From: Diphasiastrum complanatum
Lineage: Eukaryota; Streptophyta; Lycopodiopsida; Lycopodiales; Lycopodiaceae
Length of the DNA: 64,000 nucleotides
Direction of reading: 5' to 3'
NCBI GenBank assembly: GCA_029204225.1
Contig: CM055108.1
Span: 48,868,996-48,932,995, forward strand
This document shows positions 22,420 through 35,420 of the stretch, piece by piece. Under the pieces are notes generated by a model. The model searched no databases. It saw nothing but the letters and a program-made list of their open reading frames with translations, and was not told where the DNA came from. The stretch's first letter is position 1, and each line of letters begins with the position of its first letter. A program made the translations under genes and the position numbers.

Positions 22420-23440
22420 ATTGAGTTGGTTATGTGGGGAGGCACCAGGGAATAAAATACTCAGATTATTCATCATATACCAGACGACATGGTCAAACCA
22501 GATAATAGAGGGCTGATTTTTGCATTTGTCACCACATCTATATTTGAAAAATGGTCTTTTCCAGTTTAATGGCTTGGTGGAGATTCATTCTATTGAAACC
22601 AGTGTCAAAATGTCCACAAATACGTGCCCAGGTTTGCTCAGAAGAGTAGTGAGAAGGCTCAAATTTGTTCATATGAATGATATTATTAAAGGCAATGGGA
22701 GTCTCAGGAATGGAGTTTTTGTTTAGAGCAGCAAGTTTGCAAGTTTGTACTTTTTTATCAATAAGGTGTGCAAGGATAATCCAAAGCTCGATAGGTAGGG
22801 GAGCAATAAAATTGATAGTGGGGCTCCAAAGCTTATAAGAAGTACGTGCAGATTTGAATTCAATGGTGTGTGGAGGAGAACAAAAGGGACTTGATGGTTT
22901 TTTTATTGGCAGAATTCAAAAGTAGATTGGTCACCAATGTCACAGATGTCTTGCGAGAAAGTTTCAAGTTGCAAGGGGAGGTGCTATCTTCGTCTAGTTC
23001 ATCTAAAAAGACGAGAGCGTGTGGCGAAGGAGGAGAATCAAGTAAAACAGGAACAAGTTCAATAGTAAGGAGGTCGTTTTCTTTTTCAAGACAGGAAAAA
23101 ACTTTTCTAATATGCGAATTATAAAATCTCTCTTCCATCTCATGTTTCTCAGCAAGCCTAGACAAATCAGCAGCAAAGTTCTCAATGGTACCCAAGGGGT
23201 CAATCTTGCTTTTACCATATTCCATGTAAATCTTGACCCAATGTAGTGTATCCTAAAGGTCAATAATACAAAGGACCTTATCTTCAGGTCCAATAGTGTT
23301 ACAGGTAGCACAATCTATATCAATAATAAAATTATGCGACATGACAACTCTTTTCATGCAAATAATCAAAGTTTGAATGAATAGATTAGGGGGAGGAAGG
23401 GGCTTCTCATAACCCAGGTCTACAACATCCTGATACCATC
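22420..23440 (-). pseudogene. Unrecognised ORF chain beside a PBS-like site
   Basis: The minus strand carries about 330 codons with only two or three interruptions. Order from the right: LGYEKPLPPPNLFIQTLIIC, a SHNFIIDIDCATCNTIGPED-type stretch, a TAG, DTLHWVKIYMEYGKSKIDPL, then NFAADLSRLAEKHEMEERF, LVFLDELDEDSTSP, a TGA after FSSTHH near 22860, a +1 step, then YKLWSPTINFIAPLPIELW and FEPSHYSSEQTWARICGHF. I do not recognise the protein. TGGTATCAGGATG (RC of 23426-23438) at its start resembles an initiator-Met PBS. That would make it the gag-like gene of an unusual LTR element whose LTR lies to the right. No RT follows. Confidence 0.45.
23426..23438 (-). other. Candidate primer-binding site
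   Basis: TGGTATCAGGATG on the minus strand; the first eight bases match the plant initiator-Met PBS. It sits directly 5' of the unrecognised ORF chain. No LTR copy was found to confirm it. Confidence 0.35.
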
Positions 23441-24840
23441 ATGAGGACTAAACATAGCAAAAAAAGGCCTATGTTAGCTTTTGAATCCAGGTAAGGTAAA
23501 GGTTTTTGATACTATCCTAACCAAAGGATAGTTGGATTTGCACCTCAAGGATGCACAAAGAGAGATTAACAGATCAAAGCTCCTCTTGACAAGTCAAGAC
23601 CAAAACCTTTTAAAACCCTTTATTCATAAACCAACAAGGAAAAACATAACTAAAAAGTATATAGTACTAGAAAGCACCATAAAGCAAAACATATTACAAG
23701 ACATCCAACTGGTACCTGCCACCATCCCACCACACAAAGCCTCGCGAGTTAGCACAGTTAGGAAGACAGGTGTCAACGCTGAATGTCAGTTGTTATCTAT
23801 GTACAAAATAAGTTTACTTAACTAATCAGCATGCGGTAAAGATGAAAATTTTATAGTCCAGTCTTCCCTTACTATGAGATGTTTATAGCAATACACTGAG
23901 CCATAAATTTACTATATCAAGGCGAGTGTCTTACTAATCAGTATGACGGTTTCGGTCCTTATCTTATTACATAAATCAAACAAAGATGCATTTTACAAAA
24001 TAAGCTGTATAAACTTTAAAGAAGTTTGCAAACAAGTGAGTAGCTTGGACCGATACATGAAGTGCGGGGCAAACCCATGCCATACCAGCATTCTTACATG
24101 TAAACAGGTAATGTACAATACTCGTAACTTCTTGAGCAAATCCATGCTATACAAGAGTCTGCAAGCTATCTCATTGCTATATTGTCTATGAGTCATGATC
24201 ATGACTTTTTTAAGGAAACCCATATTATAATATTTGTAATCATTCATGAAAGAGTTTGCACACAATAACTTAAGTAACTAATGTAGGTTATCATCATTCG
24301 TATGCTAAGCATTGATTCGGTATGCTATGACGGTGTATGTCTGAGAAAGAGATATTTAATGAATTGCTTTACAAATTGACCTCCTCTTCTGAAATTACGT
24401 TAATTAAATAATCTCTTATGCTGCCAATGTATCATTTTTGAAGTCTCAAACCCTTGAGAAGTGTGAGAAGCACCAACCTGAATGGTAGACGGTAACGACT
24501 CTTGTGAAGTGGTCATGCTTGCTTTTGAAGAAGTTAAAATCCGTATCCAGTTCTATGTATATCATTACATAATCATCCGTACAATGAACATGTTATTGTT
24601 AGAATCCATGAGTACTTTTGAAAAATCCGTTATCAAAGCTTTCATAGTAGTTCTTAGTAGTATAGCTCTTGCATAGCCTTGAAAACATAGTTGAATAGGA
24701 ATATTCATACCTTTGGTTGCTATAGATCGGAATCCAATAGTATGAGTTTAGAATTTGTGTTATGTCGTTGCTATATTGTGCAAGACAGAGGTGATAGCAA
24801 GTATTGTTAATGAAACTACTCATTATGAGTGCTATCATGA

Positions 24841-24980
24841 TGAGATATATCACACAGTTAAGAAGAAGATTATAGCTTATTGTTGGACACTAAGTAAGAA
24901 GTTGCAATGTTGAGATATATCACACAGTTAAGAAGAAGATTATAGCTCATCGTTGGACACTAAGAAAGAAGTTGAAATGG
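24841..24980. repeat. Two-copy 70-bp tandem repeat
   Basis: Copies at 24841-24910 and 24911-24980 start TGAGATATATCACACAGTTA and differ at about five positions. Otherwise 23440-25420 holds no gene I can support. Confidence 0.85.
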
Positions 24981-25423
24981 TATGCTCATCGTTGACAGCC
25001 ACGATGGATATCACCATAGTGTATCATATAACTCAGTATGAGAAGTGGCATGCTAGTATATCACTGGATCAACAACGATTTGCCATCTACAACAACTATA
25101 CATATCCGTAGTATGCACCTCTCAAAGGTATAAGCATAATGTATGCAACATAAATTAGAAGATAGTCACTTCTTGCCAATGATGGGATGCCTATAAAGTT
25201 GTAATCAAAGTGTATGCTTCATACGGTAGTATGCAATTAGAGATTGCATTCTAGCCAGCGATGGTGAAAATAGCTCAAAAAGAAATGAACACGAAAAGAA
25301 ACAAATTCAAAACTCAAAAAAGAAACAAACTCAAACGGAAAGTGTTCGTGCGCAGTGGAATGAACTATATGACTATGCCTATCAGACACAAACAGAATGT
25401 TAGTGATAGAAATCACGGTCGAT

Positions 25424-25645
25424 CTAATTACGTAGCCAAACATTAAGCAACAAGACATGAAAGATAATTTGTTGCGAACAGCTAGACAAATTATTTAAAA
25501 CGAATGATTCGCGAAGAGCTAGACTGAGCTCTCGACTGATAATCAGTCGTGAAAGGATCCAACCATCAACTAAATTATAACAACACATATAAGAAAGTGA
25601 TCTTGTATTTATGTGTCCAAATCGACTATGCCACAGACAAACCAT
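25424..25645 (-). pseudogene. Copia pre-integrase fragment
   Basis: VCLWHSRFGHINTRSLSYM resembles the copia GAG_pre-integrase signature LWHxRLGHxN. Isolated from other copia domains; a decayed fragment. Confidence 0.55.
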
Positions 25646-26189
25646 TTATTACCACTCTCCAATAGAGATAGAGCAAGCATGCATCAAGTATTCTACTTAA
25701 AAGTAGAAGGGAGCCAAAAAAGTGGAATGCCACTCAGGTTATACATTCTCCATAATCTACCTTCTATTTATATATGAAAGTGATGACTCTCCCTCTCTCT
25801 TTGTTTGCTCTATCTAGAGTCATTTGACCTAGCTTTTATCCAAAACTTGACCTAAACTAGTCATGTTGGCCAAAATTGCCAAGTAAAGCTAAAAATGAAC
25901 TTTTGCATGACTAAGTGACTAAGTGAAATTGGAATCAGCATATAAATTGGTCATGTACCCTAATTTCACACGTGTGAGAAAATCATGTAAAGTTTATTTG
26001 CTAATCTAGCCTTATATATAGGCTCAAATTGCTAAACTAACTAGAAAGCTAAAAAACTACTTGACAATTTTCACTGTAAGAAGTTGTCAAGTGACAATAA
26101 AAGTGGCTAGTGGATGCAACACTATTTTTTCAACTTGATTTACCTCACTATTACACATCCTAACATTAACTGTATTCTCAATCTAGTGA

Positions 26190-26400
26190 GTTAGTTTATG
26201 GCAACACCTTGAGAGACAAATTGGAAAGCTACAAAAGGAATTCCTTGCTTTAGAAAGGGCACACCTACTTATGGTTTGGTATATGAAAAGCAATCTAGTT
26301 TGCCGAAGTTGTAGGGCTTTGTAGATGTTGATTGGGCAAGTAACATTGATGGCAAGAGATCCGCCATAGGTTGTCTTTTTCATTTTTGGTAATGGTGATT
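26190..26400 (+). pseudogene. Copia RT-RNase H fragment
   Basis: The plus strand reads KGTPTYGLVYEKQSSLPKL, a stop, then GFVDVDWASNIDGKRSAIG, which is the copia RNase H start (Y-x-D-x-D-W-A). Only this piece is present. Confidence 0.75.
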
Positions 26401-28629
26401 TCTCTTGGTCCTAAAACCATATACATATGAGATCTCGCACATGTGTAGACATGCATAGGCTCATGCAAAATTTTTGGTGACATGCATGTAGAAAATCAAG
26501 TTATATAGTCTAATCTTGACATTTGGCAATTTCCAATTTTCTAGGTAGTGGAAAATCAATATATAATCACTAAAAGTGGTATGCATGCAAGTACATGCAT
26601 CATCCCCACACGTGTGAGACAGGTAGGACCAGTTCAAGGTAACTCCATCATGTAAATATCGATCATGGAGGCCATTTTGTATAGTGGATCAAGGAGGAAA
26701 TAGAGCAAATTTGCATCAAACATAGAATTCTCTCATTTGTCTTTACTTTTGATCCAATGTGGTAATCATTATTAGTACTTTATACTATGACCCATGTCCA
26801 TACATCAAGCTGCCCTTCACACATGTGAAGCCAATTGTGCCCATAAACACTTAAAAAATTATTGTTTTTGCTTGTTTTTTGATGGTAAATCAATTCTAGC
26901 TCTTGTAATTGATAGAATCATTAAAAGCTATACACCGAATCCCGCATGAGAATTGAATGGATCCATTTTAGGTCCATTATGTCTTATTTTTAATAACACC
27001 TTATCCTGTGGAATTGAATATTGAGAAAACAATAGTACAAGAATACTTTTCCACATATCAGCCATACTTTGATTAATTTTGGCTATTACATGTGTGTATT
27101 TTGCAAAATGTTTGGCCGCCAACAAGTATATTATGTTTGTTGGCTTTGTCTTTTTTTTTTTTTGAAAGATTAGGTGCTTCAACCATGAACTATATGAATT
27201 TGTTCCCAATTGTTTGATAATGATATATTGTACAAAGCTAATTCAAAAACCTTTTTATTGTTTCCTTGAAGGATTTTTTTCCTATTCATATGATGTATAT
27301 TATGTTATAATAATAGTACGGAGTAATATCCTTGCTAGGACAAAGTAATATAATACAACATATGGAAATGCCCTTGTGGAGTTAAAATGAACTTCTTTGT
27401 TCAAAAATTCAAAGAATAGTTGGCCCATAGGCAAAATGTAAGGCAATCAAAAATTGCATCATTGTTGATCTATATACCATCAATATTTGAAAAAATAAAT
27501 AACATCATCATAGTTATGGTATTGTAGCAAGGTTTGTTGTCGCATCTGCATGAAAAAAACTTATGAGCTTGCTTATATTTATATTATCATTGATATTTTG
27601 ACTTTGAAGTATGCAACATGGGTTTTGTTGGTGGTAGCATGTGGTTCTTATCTACAAAAGGACGATTGCTCAATATGCTAATTTTAATGCCAATCATGTT
27701 CTTGACAATAAAATTCCACAAAGTATGATATAATGAGCTAGGCCCACAAATGTGAAAAATGAAAGACACATAATATAGAGGCAATCACCTAATGAGTTCG
27801 TGATCAAATTTTTCATCAAGATAATCAAGTAATATCCTCATAAAGTTTGAAATAATATATGATTACTTAACATGTTGCTAGTTGGATAAAAAAATTCATA
27901 TTATATCTTTGTGTCTCTCTAAAACATAATGAGCAGTGATTATAGTCAACCTTTGTAATATTTGTTGAATGAAGAAGCATCCGTAATCATCGTTTGAGAA
28001 AGCAATATTACATATTATGTGGTGATCACCGTTGTTTTAAATCCTTTCAATGAAACAAAAAAATGGAGTTTTGTTCAAATCTATTCAATATGAGTGATTT
28101 ATAGTCACAAGCAAATGGAAAGACACAATGAGAACTTCCTCATAACTTGATTATGTACTCATTATATGATTTATACTGTTTAAATTATTTTCTAAACTCC
28201 TAGCTTTTTTCATGTTACTGAAATAGTACATGTGTTAGAAACAGCAAAATGCCAATAACCAAGAAAATCTTGAGTCCTAGACCTACACACAAATCCCATA
28301 ATTGTGTATTTACTTACTTCTATCATTGTTATAAGAAGATTTATCATTTACTCCACAAGTATAGATGTGTGGGGCATGTGTGCTGGTGTTGGCCTTTTTG
28401 TCAATTTTAATGGACTTATTGTAAACTTGAAAATAGATCAATCTTCTAGAAAAGTTTGATTATAGCTTGAAGAGCAAATTTCCTAGGTTGTAGGTGTCAT
28501 AAATATGTGGACATTTATCATTAGATCTAGAATGGAAGGAAAGAAAATAGTGTGCGTGGAATATTAGAAGTCTAGGGTTCAATGGAATCAATTTGAGAGA
28601 GAAACTTAACAAAGATGATATTTTTGTAG
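26401..28629. other. AT-rich DNA without recognisable genes
   Basis: Both strands are full of stops. CACACGTGTG-type palindromes occur at 26606 and 26816. Nothing else can be supported. Confidence 0.5.
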
Positions 28630-29338
28630 TGAATTGTTGTTATATCCCTTGTGCCTTGTAGTAATCTTGAAATTCATTAGATATGAATTCTCCTCCTCCA
28701 TCACTTTGAAGAGCCTTTACCTTCCTGGAAGTTTGGTTTTTAGCCAATTATTTGAACTACTTGAATGCTTTGAATTTCTTTTGGAGAAAGTAAGTGCTTG
28801 TCCTTTGAGAATGGTCATCAATAAATGTTAGGAAATATTTTGCTTCCCCTATGGAAGAAGTCTTAATAAACCCACAAAGGTCAGCATGCACAAGATTTAG
28901 TTAACATTTGGAAGCATGAACATGGTTTGATTTAGACGGTGTTTTTTAATGTTTGTTTATTATGCAGCTTTCATAGACCTTTATATCAAATTTTCACATA
29001 TAATATAGATCTTGAACAATCATTGATTCAACATTTGTAGAATACTTTTGTGGTTTAAATGGCCTAGCCTAAAGTACCACAACAAATTTGAATTTAATGT
29101 GATTGAAGAATGAAGTTCTTGGCTATTAATAGAATTTAAGTAATTTTATTTGTAGAGGTTTTACCAAGAATGGTACAAGTATTCTCAGTGTCAAATTTGA
29201 TCTTGTTTCCTAAATTGACTATCCAGCTAACAGACAAAATTTTTTTAGTAAGTTTGGAAACATAAAGAACATTGGACAGAGGGCTTTCGGTCAATTCCAA
29301 AAATATCATCTGAATCTATTTGTTGTGTTTGTTTCTTG
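28630..29338 (-). pseudogene. Minus-strand copia integrase/pre-integrase fragment
   Basis: RC reading gives FLTFIDDHS-like, YFLQKKFKAFK, then NQTSRKVKALQSDGGGEFIS, the copia integrase core, with pre-integrase remnants to its right (VLFVSKL, ILSVSW). It is cut at 29338 by the LTR that begins there. Matching gag sequence resumes at about 30700, so one decayed minus-strand copia was split by a later insertion. Confidence 0.7.
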
Positions 29339-29612
29339 AGTTAGAATTAAAGTAGAACTATTGTGTTACTGTATTGTGGGTCCTATCAGTGGATAAAGAT
29401 CAGTTGGTCTCGCCACGAGGCGAGTCGAGGGGACACGATTCCCGTCAACGACAATCTGGGCCATGCATGGGTTGCCTTAGTGAAGAACTATATGTATAGT
29501 GTATTTTGGTTTTCAGAAAGACAATTGCTACGTGAGCTTGGTGTGAAGAGTGCTTTCTATCTGTGTTATTGTGTAGCATGATCTGTAATCCTGTCTGAAG
29601 CAAATTCTAAGT

Positions 29613-29625
29613 TGGTATCAGAGCC
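29613..29625 (+). other. Primer-binding site (initiator Met tRNA)
   Basis: TGGTATCAGAGCC, a perfect match to the plant copia PBS, directly after LTR end TTCTAAGT. Confidence 0.9.
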
Positions 29626-30520
29626 ATACAGGGAGTGTACATAGTACAGTGTCATTATTGAAGAGAGCTTCGGGAGAAGAGAAGTCTTCTGAGAGTTTGG
29701 GGTTTACGGTGAGTTGAAAGCGGAAAGAAAAGCACTAGTGCACAACTTCTAGCATACAGAAGCTTGCCAAGCTTGAAACTGCGAGAGGATTCAAAGACAG
29801 GACTTGTCGGTTGAATCTAAAAAGCAAAAAAATGGAATTTTGAAAAATTCGTAAAGAGGCTGCTTGGTGTTTGCAGTTGGTGTGCATCCAATCAAACACT
29901 GATTGACAAACAGAGTGAAGCATCAGATTGCTTGCTGTAGGGCAAGCTCAGAGGTGTAGGATTGGCCAGTCAGAGAGCTGTAAATAGCCAGCCAAGTTCC
30001 ATATTTCCAAGGAAAATCTTGGCACAAAAGCAATGTTTTTTCTCTATTTTGAAGCTGTAAACGCGTGTAGGAGTAGGAGGGCACCCTGGTGCAAAGAAGC
30101 TAATCCCAAGAGGCCGTGGACTGCATTTTCTGGTTTATGCACTGGATTTGTGTGAGCAGGGAGGCCAAAAACCCTACCTCCATAGCTAAAAGAGAGAAAG
30201 CTTTCAAAGGAAGCAAGGGAGGAGGCCGTGAGCTCACGCGCACCCAAGAGAACTTAATCCTTGTGTATCTGAGTGAGTCGTGGCTGGAAGGGGCCACTTC
30301 AGCGTGCCAAACACACCTCATCCATTGGATTACAGAAGGGGGTGATCTACGGTGGGAGTTCGAGCTTGTCTGGACCATTGGATGATGACATTGGATTTGC
30401 AAAGGTCCACTCTAAATTTCTTTTAAAAGGACCTGAAGGCCATTGAAGGAAAATTGGCCATTCAACTTTATTAAAAATTTTCAAATTGAAATAAAAGTTG
30501 GGTCCCAAGTTCATGATGAT

Positions 30521-30648
<128 letters not shown>

Positions 30649-30699
30649 TGAATTAGTTGCATGCTCTGATACTCACATGAAGAACATGCATTTAAATTT

Positions 30700-31443
30700 G
30701 TCTTGAATTTCTCCTTGATAGTCAACTTTGTAGATTTTGCTGATATCTTGGATTTCAGCCTTGAATCGGTTTTTAAATAGAGAGCTTGTGATGCTTGGGA
30801 TGAATCAGAAGATTAACCATTTCTTCATTTTTGAAGTAGCATTGATGTTACTCTTAGTAGAATTAGTTTCTATTGAGTAGAAATCCCCAAGATCCAATTT
30901 TCATATGCTTCAAGTGGACTTGACAATAGAGTCACAATTGCATCAGCTATTGCTAGCCGAGTAGTGGTCATTTGCTCTAGAACATAGATGTGAAAATAGC
31001 GTCGCTTTAGACATCTTAAATGTGAAAAATTTCTTCCTCACATGAAGCTTAGAGGTTACATTTCAAATGTCATAGAGTGTAGCAAGTATGTCCGAAGCTT
31101 CTTATGAAGTAAGAGTAATTAAAGTAGATGCATTTCCATCTCTCTATTTAGTAATGACTATAGTAACTATAAGAGGTTTAGCCTCATTGCCTTCTACAAT
31201 GTCCCATAGCTATTTGGTAAGAAAAATTATGTTCATCTTGAACTTCCATAGATAATAGTTGTCTCCATTCAACAAGGGAGCTTGACACATTGTCCATCTT
31301 GGAGATGATACTATGATTAAAATCAAAGAAAGAATTAGGTAGGCTTCCACTGACAAATCTAGAATGGAAGGAAAGATGGAATGACTTGCTAGAGAATAGT
31401 GTGTGAAAACTATTTGTGGTCCTATGTTCAAGTTAGCAATCAA
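30700..31443 (-). pseudogene. Minus-strand copia gag fragment
   Basis: RC reading from 31290: PLLNGDNYYLWKFKMNIIFL, a TAG, then LWDIVEGNEAKPL, ITLTS, EASDILATLYDI and KLHVRKKFFTFKM, typical copia gag. It ends in DSSQASQAL and KTDSRLKSKISAK near the nucleocapsid. Several stops. It is the 5' continuation of the integrase fragment at 28630-29338. Confidence 0.7.
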
Positions 31444-32677
31444 TCTAATTTAAAAACTTACCAAAGATGATATGGAACATTCAAAAGTTAATTAGATTAC
31501 AAATGATTGCATGCATATATTTGATAGTAGAAATGTCACTAAGATTCATAGAAATGAAGAACGCAAAGCAACATAATTGTTCAAAGACACTAAATGTAGC
31601 TCAATATATTCAAGTATAGCTAAATCAACCTCAAGAGAGATCATGATTCATGAAGCAAATGCACAACTCTGATCAACACACAATAGGTATTCATACATCT
31701 GGTCATGCATGCATGTGTGTGTTTTTGAACCTAACAAATCTAAACAAAACTGCACATTATCCCACAATACCAAGCATACGAATCTTAAAGTGAATCAAAT
31801 TTGTATAGAGTCACCACAGTCAAAGATATCATATTGACCAATCCTAACAATCAACAAAAGCTCCGAGTTGAGGAGAATATACTCACCTGCATCCATCCAC
31901 AACAACAACCGTGTTAGAACATGGACATTATTGTGGGAACTACAGATGTCTACACATATTCTCAGTTGTTATCCATGTCAGAACAAGTAGTTATTGCCAA
32001 GTTAGGTGACTCTAATTTTGTCCATATCATGAGTAAAAAGCCGAACATTGTTTTAGCTCTACTCAAAGTTACAAAATTTTAAGATTAACAATGTATATTC
32101 AGTGCTTGAAAGTCAACAATTACATAAGTGCAACTAAAATAGAAAATAACATCCAGAAGTTTTAAAGTAGAGTTAAAAACTATCTGCCATTTTCCTTTTC
32201 AAAACGCTTATCGGAACACCATCCCTTATCCTAAGTAACAACTTAAAAAAATATCTATTGCACTGTCAATTTCAAATTGTCAGGGCATTACCATCCACAA
32301 ATAAGTATATATAGAATTTAATAGACATGTATAATTCAAGTCATATAACAAACCATCATACCATTTATATTAGAAATAGTCGAAGTGTAACCAAATGTTT
32401 AAACAAAAAGCAGTATACTTAAAAGGAAACCTCCTTAATGAAAGTTAAGCATCAATGAGTAGTAAATTCATGATAATTTCATGGCATTTCAACTCTTCAT
32501 ACCGATTAGTAGTGACAACCATATTGAGGGGATTAGAAGACTATTCACACGAATTTTTTCATTGTTAACATTAAGAATGTTGTATGAAGTCTTATCAAAA
32601 GAACTCAAGACACTTCATTCATTGTGATCATAGTGATCGAAACAAGCAAGTAAATCATGAGAGCATTTCTTAATTAG

Positions 32678-32678
<1 letters not shown>
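31444..32678. other. AT-rich DNA, nothing recognisable
   Basis: No open frame with a recognisable motif, no clear repeat. Confidence 0.5.

Positions 32679-32709
<31 letters not shown>
32679..32709. repeat. (TG)n microsatellite, left half
   Basis: About 15 TG units immediately left of the LTR-like repeat pair; a second TG tract adjoins the right copy. Confidence 0.9.
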
Positions 32710-32710
<1 letters not shown>

Positions 32711-32716
32711 TATGTG

Positions 32717-33873
32717 TATAAGGGAAGCTCCCTAAGATCTTGCTTACAAGACAATACACAATGAAAAACACACTATGGAGCAACCACCCAACCAAGTAGA
32801 AGCAACCAATCAACTCTAGAAGCTTCACCCCCAAGCCAAGGAATAAGAAGCATAAATGTAGAGTGAAACCCTGGCAATGAATCAATGATCACAATGAGGA
32901 GTAGGGCGAGTTTGGCCTCAATATATAGAGCCAAAAGCATCCTGGGCACATAGCCATGCATAGCCCTAAGTTCCCAATACATAGATTCACCTAGAATAGA
33001 GTCCTATGCATGGACCACCTATTCATAGAATTGCTATTGATAACTCTACACATGCATACATTGTCTCATACCTTGTCTAATCTCCATTTAGAGTGTTCTG
33101 GGCCTCACAAGGATATTAGTTTCGGGTCACATCTAGTATGACGTGGCATAACTAACAACTTGATTTACTGGAGTACCGTGTATCCAAGACTAGGAGTATA
33201 CTGAATCCTACTTACTGGTCATGGACATAACATTTCAAAAGTAAAACTGATTTCATTTCCAGTTAGAATCCTATGGTGGTTTGTATATTAATATTTCTAC
33301 CCAGGTATAGGATAGAGATGAAACTGTTTCAAACTTTTTTCCTACAGTAATTACTATAAGGGAAGCTCCCTAAGATCCTGCTTACAAGACAATACACAAT
33401 GGAAAACACACTATGGAGCAACTACCCAACCAAGTAGAAGCAACCAATCAACTCTAGAAGCTTCACCCCCAAGCCAAGGAATAAGAAGCATGAATGTAGA
33501 GTGAAACCCTGGCAATGAATCAATGATCACAATGAGGAGTAGGGCGAGTTTGGCCTCAATATATAAAGCCAAAAGCATCTGGTCACATAGCCATGCATAG
33601 CCCTAAGTTCCCTATACATAGATTCACTTAGAATAGAGTCCTATGCATGGACCACCTATTCATAGAATTGTTATTGATAACTCTACACATGCATACACTA
33701 TCTCATACCTTGTCTAATCTCCATTTAGAGTGTTCTGGGCCTCACAAGGATATTAGTTACTTTCGGGTCACATCCAGTATGACATGGCATAACTAATAGC
33801 TTGATTTATTGGAGTACCGTGTATCTAAGACTAGGAGTTTATTGAATCCTACTTACTGGTCATGGACATAACA
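32717..33873 (-). mobile_element. LTR-like direct repeat pair with 124-bp spacer inserted in a TG tract
   Basis: Copies at 32717-33232 and 33355-33873 are about 515 bp and very similar (differences mostly single bases, one short indel). In minus orientation each starts TGTTATGTCCATGACC and ends GCTTCCCTTATA. The outer flanks are TG/CA microsatellite on both sides; CACAC precedes one end and CACAT follows the other, a possible 5-bp duplication. The spacer encodes nothing and I see no PBS. It could be a miniature LTR element or an LTR-LTR recombination product. Confidence 0.6.
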
Positions 33874-33902
33874 GTGTGTGTGTGTGTGTGTGTGTGTGTG
33901 TA
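33874..33902. repeat. (GT)n microsatellite, right half
   Basis: About 14 GT units immediately following the right LTR-like copy. Confidence 0.9.
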
Positions 33903-35420
33903 AGTTTGAACTAAATATTCATCGCTTCATTGCAAAGATCAGCACAAGTTGTACAAACAAATTGTAGGAATAACTAATAAGAAAGGATGCTCTCATTTTG
34001 TAGTTTTATTAGTTATATTTGTATGTCAAATACCTCAAGATAACATGTTGGCATACAATAAAAATTGCTACATAGGTCAGAGCAAGCACAACCTGCATGG
34101 GGCATAATGTATGTATTTCTTTCCACAAGAAATTCATAAGAATAGGTCTTTTGTAAACAAAAGAAAAAAAGAAAGCAACTCACCAATGAATGAGAAGACA
34201 ATGGACAACAATTTTTTTGTATTGTCCATCTTAATGATTGTGAACGTGTGTTGTCTTGCAAAATCTCATTTTGTGTTTGCTTATTACAAAAGTAGGACCT
34301 GGTTCTAGCTCTGAGTTTGGTCTTGAATCTTTGATAGAAAATCATTCTAAAGGCCAAGGGTGCCATCTCTATAAGAGTGACTCATAGGTTGTCACGTGTC
34401 ATACTGAAGAGGTATTGTGACTCAAGGGGCACAATATTTAAGCAATCAATAAGTTGATTGTGGAGAGGTAATGGCCAAGGCTAGTATAGCTTTGTTGGTA
34501 GAATTGAAGTTTATCGATAATTGGGCTTTGTATTGGATATTGATCCATATTTCATGTATCTAGCCTTCATAGACTATATGTTCTCAATTAGATATGTCGC
34601 TCATTCTCAATTAATTGGTGTGGTGGATTTTGAGAGTGTCTCCCCCTTCAGTACATCTAAAGTTTCATATTCTTCATCGATAGCTTGTTGTGTGCCAAAA
34701 TATCCATCATAAGGCTTCTTATTAGTGAAGCTTTCACAATGAGTAGTGAGTGTGAAATTTCACATGTGTGGGAATGCCCTAACTTGTGTGAATGATCTCC
34801 TAAGCAAGCTTATGCACTTGTTGATGGATGCTAGATTGAATTCCAAGATTTAGATCAAAAAACTAAGGCATAGAGACAAAGATGGATGCATATGTTGATA
34901 ACCGAAGTACATACACTTCAAACAAATTGATCCTTGAAAAAAATAAGTAAAATTAAGCTCCTCTCCTTGGGTAGAGAGAGAATAGAGCTATTCTACATTC
35001 GAGTAGAGAGAGAATAGGAAACAAACAAATCTCACCAAACTCAATGTTTGACTCAAAACTCAACATAGATTATGATTCCAAAGTGGAGTACATATGAAAC
35101 TCGTGGCGAATCCTCCTTGTATGCTATTGGACCCCTAATCCTAGCCTCTCTAATGCTATTGGATGAGTGATGCATCCATCCTACAATTCTATTGGCCCCT
35201 TCTTCAAGATTTCTCAATTCCTATAGGACCCCTTGACCAAAGCCAACACTTTGAATTCATCGCTCATCAAACTACATTAATAAAAGTGTCACAATCTTAT
35301 TTACTACCCTACCTAGCTCGAGTTTGCATCACAATAGTGGCATAACATCTAGATTTGACCAATTTGCCATCTATGCCAGTTTTTGGCCCTATCACAAATC
35401 TACACAAAGAAGCTTGACAT
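33903..35420. other. AT-rich DNA without recognisable genes
   Basis: Open frames (for example 117 codons at 34013-34366, minus) have no motif I recognise. Contains a CACATGTGTGGGAATG segment at 34757. Confidence 0.5.

Noticed and set aside
30660-30680. Minus-strand PBS-like GAGTATCAGAGCATG
   Set aside because: It sits within resumed copia gag/nucleocapsid sequence and has no LTR next to it; likely chance.
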